From the NCBI GenBank assembly GCA_024401095.1, contig JAKSLR010000015.1, positions 1-64,000 of the forward strand: 64,000 bases of DNA. Direction: 5' to 3'. Positions within the stretch are counted from its first letter, which is position 1. The number at the start of each line of letters is the position of its first letter. The notes under the pieces were generated by a model. It saw nothing but the letters and a program-made list of their open reading frames with translations. It had not been told where the DNA came from and searched no databases. Both the position numbers and the translations under genes were made by a program. Positions 26,967 to 34,445 of the stretch are shown here, piece by piece. The DNA comes from Bacteroidaceae bacterium (GTDB lineage Bacteria; Bacteroidota; Bacteroidia; Bacteroidales; Bacteroidaceae).

Positions 26967-27544
26967 AGCTTCTTAAGTTCTTGGTAAAGTCGCTGGACAG
27001 GCAAACCCATAACATTAAAATAACTGCCGTTCAATGACTTTACCCCAATAAAACCGATCCATTCCTGAATTCCATAGGCTCCGGCTTTATCCATTGGTTT
27101 ATAATTCTTGACATAGAAGTCAATTTCATCCTCATCTAACAAATCAAAAGTCACTAAACTGGTTACAGCAAAGCTAGAACAAAAAGATTTTGTCCTTAAA
27201 GTTACACCTGTTATTACCTCATGAGTCCTTCCTGATAGCTTCTTTAGCATACAGTAAGCCTCCTTTTCGTCTTTAGGCTTCCCAAGTACCTCTCCATCTT
27301 GATAAACTATCGTATCTGCTGTAATAATGAGCATATCATCTTCTAATATTGCCTCATAAGCTTTGGCTTTCTGTGAAGAAATGTAAATAGGAATTTCTTC
27401 CCCTTTTAAATGAGATGGATATGACTCGTCAATATCTTTTAGGGTCATTACCTTATATTCGATCCCTAAACCAGAAAGCAACTCTTTTCTTCTAGGAGAA
27501 TTTGATGCTAATACTATACGATATTTTGAAAGATTATCTAACAT
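26963..27544 (-). CDS. maf: Maf-like nucleoside triphosphate pyrophosphatase
   Basis: A 193-residue cytoplasmic enzyme of the Maf/HAM1 group that hydrolyses non-canonical or modified nucleoside triphosphates (dTTP/UTP/m5UTP types) to monophosphates. The signature ASNSPRRKELLSGLG lies at the N-terminus, with DTIVYQDGEVLGKP and GAYGIQEWIGFIGVKSLNGSY further on. I chose ATG 27544, which follows the kdsC stop by one base; the longer frame would start at TTG 27556 inside kdsC. It is third in an operon nitroreductase-kdsC-maf. Confidence 0.92.
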   Translation of the reverse strand: MLDNLSKYRIVLASNSPRRKELLSGLGIEYKVMTLKDIDESYPSHLKGEEIPIYISSQKAKAYEAILEDDMLIITADTIVYQDGEVLGKPKDEKEAYCMLKKLSGRTHEVITGVTLRTKSFCSSFAVTSLVTFDLLDEDEIDFYVKNYKPMDKAGAYGIQEWIGFIGVKSLNGSYFNVMGLPVQRLYQELKKL

Positions 27545-27545
27545 T

Positions 27546-28064
27546 TTACCAACCAAAAGCCTTTTTATCCTTCATCCATTTCCCTTGTGAACGAAGAACC
27601 TGTTCCACTATATCACGTCCTACCCCATAACCTCCGTTTTTATGTGAAACGTACGTACTGATCTGCTTTATCTCTGGGGCAGCATCTGCAGGACAACATG
27701 GGCATCCACACTTACACATTACTTCATAATCCGGGATATCGTCTCCCACATAAATCACATTCTCGTCCAGAAGAGCGTATTTTCTCATAAACTCTTCGTA
27801 CACATTAATCTTTACGGCTGCCTTCAAATAAATATCAGGAACACCAAGTCCTTCATAACGTTTTCTAAGAGATTCTGTATGAGCACCGGAAAGGATGGCA
27901 ATGTGAAGCCCCATCTTGACAGCCAACTGAATGGCATAACCGTCTTTGATATTGACTGTACGGAGTGGATCACCTTGCGGGTGCAAAGTTATGGTCTCTG
28001 CACTCAAGACCCCATCAATATCAAAGATTATCGCTTTGATTTTTGTCAAATCGTAGTTTATCAT
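27546..28064 (-). CDS. kdsC: KdsC-type 3-deoxy-D-manno-octulosonate 8-phosphate phosphatase
   Basis: A 172-residue HAD-superfamily phosphatase of the KdsC type (tetrameric C0 class, no cap domain). The nucleophile motif is IFDIDGVL (Asp15/Asp17); [12 protein letters not shown] and [12 protein letters not shown] complete the active site. It removes phosphate from KDO-8-P to give KDO for lipopolysaccharide core. The C-rich [12 protein letters not shown] segment follows the last motif. It overlaps the nitroreductase stop by 4 bases, so the two are translationally coupled. Confidence 0.93.
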   Translation of the reverse strand: MINYDLTKIKAIIFDIDGVLSAETITLHPQGDPLRTVNIKDGYAIQLAVKMGLHIAILSGAHTESLRKRYEGLGVPDIYLKAAVKINVYEEFMRKYALLDENVIYVGDDIPDYEVMCKCGCPCCPADAAPEIKQISTYVSHKNGGYGVGRDIVEQVLRSQGKWMKDKKAFGW

Positions 28065-28600
28065 TCTTCTGGGATCTTATACTTTCCTACATGAACACGC
28101 TCCCACAAAAGACGACTCTCATCAAAAGGCTTGCGAGTCATGCCCTTATGCCCTAATGCAATTATGGAAACAGCCTGTAAATGAGCGGGGATATCCAGCA
28201 ATTGGTGTATCACATCGTTAGCCGGAGTCCCGTCTTCTAATCCTCTATTTCTAATTTGAACCCAGCAAGAACCTAACCCTAGTTCCTCAGCCTGTAGCTG
28301 AATCATCAGAGAAGCTATGGAGGCATCTTCTATCCAGACATCGCTAAGAACTGGATTTCCCAAAACAACTACTGCTAAAGCTGCACCTTCAATGAGTTCC
28401 CCTGCCTTATCCTTGCAATGCGCTAATTTCTGAAGCATGTCTTTGTCATCTACTAAAACAAATTCCCATGCATGCATACCTTTAGAGGATGGAGACATCA
28501 GAGCAGCCCTCATCAAAGCTACCACGTCATCTTGAGAAAGTTGTTCTTCTGTAAACTTTCTCATACTCCTGCGTGTTTGTATCAAATCCTTAAAATCCAT
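28061..28600 (-). CDS. Nitroreductase family FMN-dependent oxidoreductase
   Basis: A 179-residue NfsB/BluB-type flavoprotein. The N-terminal RRSMRKF and [17 protein letters not shown] segments bind FMN, and [12 protein letters not shown] is also typical. Members reduce nitro compounds, quinones or flavins with NAD(P)H; the substrate is unknown. First gene of the operon with kdsC and maf; a -7 box lies 23 bases upstream. Confidence 0.9.
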   Translation of the reverse strand: MDFKDLIQTRRSMRKFTEEQLSQDDVVALMRAALMSPSSKGMHAWEFVLVDDKDMLQKLAHCKDKAGELIEGAALAVVVLGNPVLSDVWIEDASIASLMIQLQAEELGLGSCWVQIRNRGLEDGTPANDVIHQLLDIPAHLQAVSIIALGHKGMTRKPFDESRLLWERVHVGKYKIPEE

Positions 28601-28622
28601 AATGTATCTTTTTAAATTTTTA

Positions 28623-28630
28623 CAAAGGTA
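28623..28630 (-). promoter_or_regulatory. -7 box (TACCTTTG) of the nitroreductase-kdsC-maf operon
   Basis: A minus-strand TAnnTTTG match 23 bases before ATG 28600. Confidence 0.55.
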
Positions 28631-28673
28631 ATTGTTTTTCCGTTTTTATTTTCATTATTTACTAAAAAGTTAC

Positions 28674-28681
28674 TAACTTTG
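28674..28681 (+). promoter_or_regulatory. -7 box (TAACTTTG) of the methylmalonyl-CoA epimerase gene
   Basis: A TAnnTTTG match 34 bases before ATG 28715. It overlaps the upstream TTG at 28679 of the longer frame, which supports the shorter protein. Confidence 0.6.
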
Positions 28682-28714
28682 CGTTATAATTATTCACATA
28701 ATAAATTATTTAAA

Positions 28715-29119
28715 ATGAAAATTTCTCACATTGAACATCTTGGCATTGCAGTTCAGTCTATTGAAGAGTCACTGCCTTATTTCACCGAAGTTCTCGGTTT
28801 AGAGTGCTATGCAACAGAAGTAGTAGAAGATCAGAAGGTTAAGACAGCTTTCTTACGTTGCGGTGAAGTAAAATTGGAACTTTTGGAGCCAACAGATCCT
28901 GAATCTACTATCCAGAAGTGGTTGGATAAGGGTAATAAGGGTGTACACCACGTTGCATTCTGTGTAGAGGATGGTGTTGCAAATGCACTGGCAGAAGTTG
29001 AGGCCAAGGGTGTTCGTTTAATCGACAAGGCTCCTCGTAAGGGTGCTGAAAACCTGAACATCGCATTCTTGCACCCAAAATCAACTTGCGGTATCTTGAC
29101 CGAGTTGTGTGAGCATTAA
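28715..29119 (+). CDS. mce: Methylmalonyl-CoA epimerase
   Basis: A 134-residue VOC/glyoxalase-fold enzyme that interconverts (S)- and (R)-methylmalonyl-CoA in the succinate-propionate pathway of Bacteroidales. It opens KISHIEHLGIAVQSIEES, with metal ligands expected at His8, the His in GVHHVAFCVED and the Glu in LTELCEH. I chose ATG 28715; the longer frame starts at a TTG within the promoter. It stands alone with its own promoter and terminator, not beside mutase or decarboxylase genes. Confidence 0.93.
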   Translation: MKISHIEHLGIAVQSIEESLPYFTEVLGLECYATEVVEDQKVKTAFLRCGEVKLELLEPTDPESTIQKWLDKGNKGVHHVAFCVEDGVANALAEVEAKGVRLIDKAPRKGAENLNIAFLHPKSTCGILTELCEH

Positions 29120-29147
29120 TAAAAAACATCTATTTCTAAATAGACTT

Positions 29148-29183
29148 AAAAGCCGCAGTGAAAAGCTGCGGCTTTTCTTATTT
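29148..29183 (+). terminator. Terminator of the epimerase gene
   Basis: An 11-bp stem AAAAGCCGCAG (29148-29158)/CTGCGGCTTTT (29166-29176), 7-base loop, then T-rich sequence. Confidence 0.88.
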
Positions 29184-29261
29184 TTCTACGAAAAAAACAA
29201 AATAAATGCTAATGAATGGTTTCAAAGTTAAAAACATGATGGCTATATGCTGTTTTTTTTG

Positions 29262-29269
29262 TACCTTTG
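29262..29269 (+). promoter_or_regulatory. -7 box (TACCTTTG) of the GT5-like/DUF4270 operon
   Basis: A TAnnTTTG match 36 bases before ATG 29306, after a T8 run. Confidence 0.55.
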
Positions 29270-29305
29270 CAAAAATTAAAGTATCAGAATACTTAAGTAT
29301 TAATA

Positions 29306-30139
29306 ATGGACGCAAAGAAAGTACTATTCATTACCCAGGAGATAATTCCCTATGTAGAGGAAAGTGAAGTTTCTATCATTGGAAAGAAACTTCCCGTTGC
29401 AGCTCAAGAAGCCGGAAAAGAAGTTCGTATATTCATGCCTAAATGGGGACATGTAAATGAACGTCGTAACCAATTACACGAGGTAATACGCTTATCTGGA
29501 ATGAATCTGATCATCAATGATACAGATCATCCTTTGATTATTAAGGTTGCATCCATGCAGGCATCTCGAATGCAAGTTTATTTCATCGATAACGATGATT
29601 ACTTCATGAAAAGACTGATGGCATGTGATAAAGAAGGTAACGAATATACAGATAATGCGGAAAGAGCAGTATTCTATGCACGTGGTATCCTGGAAACTGT
29701 GAAGAAACTACGTTGGTGTCCAGATGTTATCATCTGCCAAGGCTGGATGGGTTCTATAGTACCTTTCTTTATCAAGACTCTTTACAAAGAAGAACCTTCA
29801 TTTAGAGAAAGTAAGGTTGTATTCTTAGCACACAACCAAGGACTAAAGCATGCAAATAGTGCAGATTTCATTAATTGCCTTTACCACAAGAATCTTGAAC
29901 CAGAAGAGATAGAAAAAAACAAGAAAGACCAGTATAAATATGAAGACTTACTGCAGATTGCTGTGGATTATTCTGACGGAATTATCATAGGAACAGCAGA
30001 ACTGCCAGAAACTACAAAAACTCTCTTTGAAAATTCAGGCAAAAAGGTAATGCCATACCCTGAAAATCCAGAAGAGTTCACGAACTTATGCAACGCATTT
30101 TATGATGAAGTCTTCAACGCCAATAAAAACGAAGAATAA
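29306..30139 (+). CDS. Shortened glycogen/starch synthase-like protein (GT5 N-terminal domain only)
   Basis: A 277-residue protein matching the N-terminal Rossmann half of GT5 glycogen synthases (VLFITQEIIPYVEESE, FMPKWGHVNER, CQGWMGSIVPFF, VFLAHNQG). Full GlgA is about 480 residues. The C-terminal half that binds the nucleotide sugar is missing, and the usual KxGGL motif near residue 15-19 reads EESEVS. It may therefore be a non-catalytic or regulatory paralogue. It is followed 7 bases later by a DUF4270 lipoprotein, a pairing I associate with Bacteroidetes genomes. No frameshift is seen: the following sequence is another gene. Confidence 0.82.
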   Translation: MDAKKVLFITQEIIPYVEESEVSIIGKKLPVAAQEAGKEVRIFMPKWGHVNERRNQLHEVIRLSGMNLIINDTDHPLIIKVASMQASRMQVYFIDNDDYFMKRLMACDKEGNEYTDNAERAVFYARGILETVKKLRWCPDVIICQGWMGSIVPFFIKTLYKEEPSFRESKVVFLAHNQGLKHANSADFINCLYHKNLEPEEIEKNKKDQYKYEDLLQIAVDYSDGIIIGTAELPETTKTLFENSGKKVMPYPENPEEFTNLCNAFYDEVFNANKNEE

Positions 30140-30146
30140 CATCACT

Positions 30147-31574
30147 ATGAAAATAAAAAATCTTTGGCTTGCCATATGCACCACATTATTACTGTGTGCA
30201 TGTGACGAAACAACTTCTACTTTAGGAATCGAACTTGTGCCAGAGTCTGATATGGTTTCCATTAGTTGGGAGAATTATAATGTTGAATTAAACACAATCA
30301 TTGCAGACTCGGTATTAGCCAGAACCAGCACAAGCCATCTTGGTAACTATACCGATCCTGAAACAGGAACTACTGTTCACGGCGATTATCTGATGCAGTT
30401 AAATTGCGGTGCCGGATTTGAATTTCCTGATAGCATTCAGAATAACATCTGCACATCTGCTTATTTGAATCTTTATTTCAATTCTTTTGTTGGAGATTCT
30501 CTTGCACCATGCCGTGTTAGTGTCTATCCTTTAAATAAAGTGATGGACAATTCAAAGTCTTATTATACAGATATCAATCCAGAAGACTATTATGACACAA
30601 GTGCTTCCCCACTTGCTGTAACTACCTTCACTTTAAGTGATCGCACTATAAGTGATGAAGAACGCAACGGCGGGGCATATTTTAAGAATGTCCGAATAAA
30701 GCTTCCTGTTGAAGAAGGAAATAAAATGCTTAAGAAATACAAGCAGAATCCTGAATACTTCAAAAACGGTAAACTATTTACCGAAAAGGTTAATCCTGGT
30801 TATTTCGTCAAATTCGAGAAAGGTGATGGTGTCATGATGGACATTTATATCAGCCAGTTAAACGTCAGCTTCAAGTATTTTGAAAAAAGTTCTACTGGAC
30901 GTCTAGACTCTCTAGTAAATGGAACCTCTACCTTTGCCGGTACAGAAGAAGTCATTCAAGCTACAGCAGTCAAAAAATACAATCTTGAAAAATTATTATC
31001 AGATAACGAAGCTGCATACATAAAGTCACCAAGTAGCCTCTTTACTGAGGTAACACTTCCTATATCTGAAATTGCAACAACAGACACTATCAACTCTGCA
31101 AAATTGATTTTTGACCGATATAATTCTAGCAAATCCAATGAGAATTATATTCTCCCTGCTCCTACATATTTGCTGATGGTACAAAAAGACAAGATGTATG
31201 AGTTCTTTGAAGAGTACAAGATTCCAGATAGCAATACGTCTTATATGGCAACTTTTAGTGCTGCAAATAACAACTATGCTTTCGATAATATTTCCCATTT
31301 GATTTCACAAATCAGAAAAGAGCATCAGGAAGGCATGTCTAGAAATCCAAATTGGGAAAAGGAAAATCCAAATTGGAATAAAGTAGTCTTGATACCGGTA
31401 AGTCCTATCCTAAGTACAAGCACAAGCAGCAATAGCTATTATTCTTATTATGGAGGTGGTTCAAATTCTCAAAGTACACTTGTTGGTATGAATCATGACC
31501 TAAGCTTAACAAGTGCAAGACTGAAAAAGAATGGAATAAAACTTCAAGTTATTTATAGCAAATTTAAAAAATAA
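30147..31574 (+). CDS. DUF4270 family lipoprotein
   Basis: A 475-residue surface or periplasmic lipoprotein. The signal peptide ends LLLCAC (lipidated Cys), then DETTSTLGIELVPESDMVS, the opening typical of DUF4270. The body is beta-rich, with a Ser/Tyr/Gly-rich stretch (STSTSSNSYYSYYGGGSN) near the end. Function is unknown. I chose ATG 30147, where the signal peptide begins; the earlier frame start (30102) overlaps the GT5-like gene. Confidence 0.85.
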   Translation: MKIKNLWLAICTTLLLCACDETTSTLGIELVPESDMVSISWENYNVELNTIIADSVLARTSTSHLGNYTDPETGTTVHGDYLMQLNCGAGFEFPDSIQNNICTSAYLNLYFNSFVGDSLAPCRVSVYPLNKVMDNSKSYYTDINPEDYYDTSASPLAVTTFTLSDRTISDEERNGGAYFKNVRIKLPVEEGNKMLKKYKQNPEYFKNGKLFTEKVNPGYFVKFEKGDGVMMDIYISQLNVSFKYFEKSSTGRLDSLVNGTSTFAGTEEVIQATAVKKYNLEKLLSDNEAAYIKSPSSLFTEVTLPISEIATTDTINSAKLIFDRYNSSKSNENYILPAPTYLLMVQKDKMYEFFEEYKIPDSNTSYMATFSAANNNYAFDNISHLISQIRKEHQEGMSRNPNWEKENPNWNKVVLIPVSPILSTSTSSNSYYSYYGGGSNSQSTLVGMNHDLSLTSARLKKNGIKLQVIYSKFKK

Positions 31575-31590
31575 GCATTTCATATAAAAG

Positions 31591-31621
31591 AAAAGAGTAG
31601 CAAAATTGCTACTCTTTTTTT
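31591..31621 (+). terminator. Terminator of the GT5-like/DUF4270 operon
   Basis: An 11-bp stem AAAAGAGTAGC (31591-31601)/GCTACTCTTTT (31608-31618), 6-base loop, T-run. Confidence 0.88.
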
Positions 31622-31642
31622 ATGTCTTTACAATTTAAACAT

Positions 31643-31679
31643 AATAAGAAAGAGGGAGATTTACCCCCTCTTTCTTATT
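31643..31679 (-). terminator. Terminator of the debranching enzyme-GT4-GH57 operon
   Basis: A perfect 14-bp stem AATAAGAAAGAGGG (31643-31656)/CCCTCTTTCTTATT (31666-31679). It lies 16 bases after the GH57 stop on the minus strand, back to back with the DUF4270 terminator. Confidence 0.85.
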
Positions 31680-31695
31680 TAATATGTGATAATGA

Positions 31696-33153
31696 TTAAG
31701 CTTCCTTCTTAGGAGCAGCCTTCTTTGCAGGAGCTTTCTTTGCAGGAGCCTTAGCCTTTTTTACTGGTGCTGCTTTTGGCTCTTCTGCAGGAGCTTCTAC
31801 AACAGGTGCAGGAGCTGGTGCAGCCTTCTTTGCAGGTGCAGCTTTCTTTGCTGCAGCAGCCTCCAACTTATTAACCTTTGCCTGTAAACGAGCAACTTCC
31901 TTCTCCTTCATTTCCAGTTCTTCACCCTGATTCTTGATAGTAGTCAACAGAGAGTTCAACTCTTCGTTATCCATATCAACAGGATACAGGCTATTTACAC
32001 GGCTAATGAAGTCACCAAGGATATTCATGTAGTTAGTAAATGCATCATAGGAGCTGTCATAGATTCCACGGTTCAAACCAATACTTGGCTTTGTTGTAAT
32101 AAACAAGAAATTATTACTTGCCTGCAGATAATCCCAGTCCTGCTTAACACGTGCATCCTGACAAATACGTACACGATCAGCAACACTGTACAACTTGTTG
32201 AAAGCTTCACGCTGCATCTGGTTACCTAAGAAGCTAGAAGTATCACGCTCCTCATCATTCCAAGAAACAGGATAAGGTGCTTCCAAAGTACCAACAGGCT
32301 TCATCTTTGAGCAAATCTCAGATGGAGTTGAGAATGTAATACCCTTAACCTTTGCACATGCAGGGATAGCCTTCAGGAATTCCAAGATATTTGAAGACAG
32401 AGGCTGATAGATACCCAAAGCAGCCAATTCCATAAAGATATTGATTACCTGTTCCTCTTCAGGAAGTCTTGCAATCTTCTCTACGAATGCATCAGCAAAC
32501 AAAGGATACTCACTCCATGAGGTATTTGAGAAACGAAGAGAAATATCGTCTGACAAGTTGTAATCGCGGAGCAACAAATTCAACTTTGGATTCATAGCAC
32601 AGCTATACAAGTAGTGAGGAGACTTCCATCCCAACAAGTGCTTAGCACCCTCTGTCAACATACCCTTGAAGCCCATAGCAGCAACCTGAGCACCAATCTC
32701 ATCAGAATAAATCAAAGAAGAGTTACGGAATACCTTTGGAGTCTGTCCAAACATATCCTTGATTTTCTCTGACATACGCTTAACTTCTGCAGCGAAGCTT
32801 TCTTCGTTTGCCAAAGAAGACAAGCCATGAGAATATGGCTCTGCCAAGAATTCCACGCAACCGGTAGCATTCAGTTCCTGCAACTTCTCAATTACTGCTG
32901 GAGCATACATCTCCAACTGCTCCAAACCTACACCAGACAAAGAGAAGGCAACCTTGAAATACTTACCGTATTCCTTTGCCATTCCCAAAAGGGTATCCAA
33001 TGCAGGAAGATAGCTCTTTTCTGCAGTTTCTGTGATGGTACGCTCATTCTCGTAGTCATCATAATAATAGTGATCACGGCCGATATCGAAGAAACGATAA
33101 CGTTTCAGATGTATAATCTGGTGAATCTCAAAATATAAACATATTGTTTTCAT
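31696..33153 (-). CDS. GH57 family alpha-amylase/4-alpha-glucanotransferase-like enzyme with Ala-Lys-Pro tail
   Basis: A 485-residue cytoplasmic GH57 enzyme. Conserved regions include the N-terminal FEIHQIIHL (His11-Gln12) and FLAEPYSHGLSSL, which carries a GH57-like Glu. A short coiled coil (LEMKEKEVARLQAKVNKL) leads into a 55-residue tail (431-485) made almost only of Ala, Lys, Pro, Glu and Val, like a histone H1 tail. The frame is unbroken and codon use is normal, so the tail looks genuine. Last gene of the operon after the debranching enzyme and GT4 synthase, so glycogen or maltodextrin is the likely substrate; amylase, glucanotransferase or branching activity is not distinguishable. Confidence 0.88.
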   Translation of the reverse strand: MKTICLYFEIHQIIHLKRYRFFDIGRDHYYYDDYENERTITETAEKSYLPALDTLLGMAKEYGKYFKVAFSLSGVGLEQLEMYAPAVIEKLQELNATGCVEFLAEPYSHGLSSLANEESFAAEVKRMSEKIKDMFGQTPKVFRNSSLIYSDEIGAQVAAMGFKGMLTEGAKHLLGWKSPHYLYSCAMNPKLNLLLRDYNLSDDISLRFSNTSWSEYPLFADAFVEKIARLPEEEQVINIFMELAALGIYQPLSSNILEFLKAIPACAKVKGITFSTPSEICSKMKPVGTLEAPYPVSWNDEERDTSSFLGNQMQREAFNKLYSVADRVRICQDARVKQDWDYLQASNNFLFITTKPSIGLNRGIYDSSYDAFTNYMNILGDFISRVNSLYPVDMDNEELNSLLTTIKNQGEELEMKEKEVARLQAKVNKLEAAAAKKAAPAKKAAPAPAPVVEAPAEEPKAAPVKKAKAPAKKAPAKKAAPKKEA

Positions 33154-33188
33154 ATCTGAATTGTCTTTTTTATTTAATAAGGTAAAGT

Positions 33189-34445
33189 TTATAATCCTAG
33201 CAGCTGGTCATAGTACTTTCTGATACGCAGACCAACTTTCTCCCATGTAATGCTGTCAACTTCCTTGACACCTTCATCACGCAGGTACTCGTACAGGGAC
33301 TGATTGGTGCAGATAGAATAGATAGCATCTGCCATAGCATTGATGTCCCAGTAATCTACCTTAATGACCTTATCCAGAATCTCACCGCAACCACTCTGCT
33401 TAGAGATGATGGATGGAGTACCACACTGCATTGCCTCCAATGGTGCGATACCGAAAGGCTCTGAAACTGAAGGCATGACGAACACATCACTATCCTTGTA
33501 GCATTCATATACCTGCTTACCACGCTGGAATCCAGGGAAATGGAATCTATCGGCAATACCACGAGCTGCTGCCAAATCAATCATGGCATTCAGCATATCG
33601 CCACTACCAGCCATACAGAAGCGGATGTTACGGGTACGCTTCAATACCAAGGCTGCAGCTTCCACGAAATACTCAGGACCCTTCTGCATGGTAATACGGC
33701 CCAAGAAAGTAACCACTTTCTCCTTGTCGTGACGAGGGCGTGGAATATCCAGATACTCCTGAGGAAGAGGATAAACGGCATTATGCATAGCCACAACCTT
33801 ACGTGGATCCTGACCATAATGGTTGATTACGGTCTGACGAGTCAGCTCTGACACGCAGAAGATGCAGTCTGCATGATCCATACCATTACGCTCTACGCTA
33901 TAAACGGTAGGGTTCACATTACCACGGCTACGGTCGAAATCGGTAGCGTGAACGTGAATGCAAAGTGGTTTTCCACTTACCATCTTGGCATGAACGCCAG
34001 CAGGGAATGTCAACCAGTCGTGTGCATGAATCAGATCAAAATCCAAAGTACGAGCAACAACACCTGCAACAATGGAATAGTTATTGATATCTTCATTCAG
34101 ATTCTTACCATATCCTGGATCAAAATGCATGGCACCCAGTTCATTTACTGGCATGTAATTGAAATCCGCATAGATGTGATCACGGAACTGGTAATACTGC
34201 TCTGGTGTAGTATTCTTTAATTTACCTTTTAATTCATCATAGCTAACGTCTCGGTACGCAATAGGTACCTCATTCATAGCTACATAATTCATATGTTTCT
34301 CTTCGTCACCGAAAGGATGAGGCAGACAGAAAGTGGTCTCAACATCACCCTGGGCTGCCAAACCTTTCGTAATACCGTAACTAGCTACGGCCAAGCCACC
34401 ATAAATATGGGGACTCATTTCCCAGCCAAACTGAAGTACTTTCAT
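33189..34445 (-). CDS. GT4 family glycosyltransferase (glycogen synthase-like)
   Basis: A 418-residue GT-B glycosyltransferase. The N-terminus VLQFGWEMSPHIYGGLAVAS has the glycine-rich acceptor motif. FLGRITMQKGPEYFVEAA and SEPFGIAPLEAMQCG (the E-x7-E motif) form the nucleotide-sugar domain. Proteins of this type in Bacteroidales operons with GH57 and debranching enzyme act as glycogen synthases. ATG 34445 overlaps the debranching-enzyme stop by 4 bases (ATGA), so the genes are coupled. The donor (UDP- or ADP-glucose) is unknown. Confidence 0.9.
   Translation of the reverse strand: MKVLQFGWEMSPHIYGGLAVASYGITKGLAAQGDVETTFCLPHPFGDEEKHMNYVAMNEVPIAYRDVSYDELKGKLKNTTPEQYYQFRDHIYADFNYMPVNELGAMHFDPGYGKNLNEDINNYSIVAGVVARTLDFDLIHAHDWLTFPAGVHAKMVSGKPLCIHVHATDFDRSRGNVNPTVYSVERNGMDHADCIFCVSELTRQTVINHYGQDPRKVVAMHNAVYPLPQEYLDIPRPRHDKEKVVTFLGRITMQKGPEYFVEAAALVLKRTRNIRFCMAGSGDMLNAMIDLAAARGIADRFHFPGFQRGKQVYECYKDSDVFVMPSVSEPFGIAPLEAMQCGTPSIISKQSGCGEILDKVIKVDYWDINAMADAIYSICTNQSLYEYLRDEGVKEVDSITWEKVGLRIRKYYDQLLGL

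Noticed and set aside
29306..30139. GT5-like gene as a frameshifted full-length glycogen synthase
   Set aside because: The sequence after the stop is a complete DUF4270 lipoprotein with its own signal peptide, not a displaced GT5 C-terminal half.
31696..31861. GH57 Ala-Lys-Pro tail as a frameshift artefact
   Set aside because: The frame is continuous, ends at a normal stop next to a terminator, and composition is consistent with a genuine low-complexity tail.
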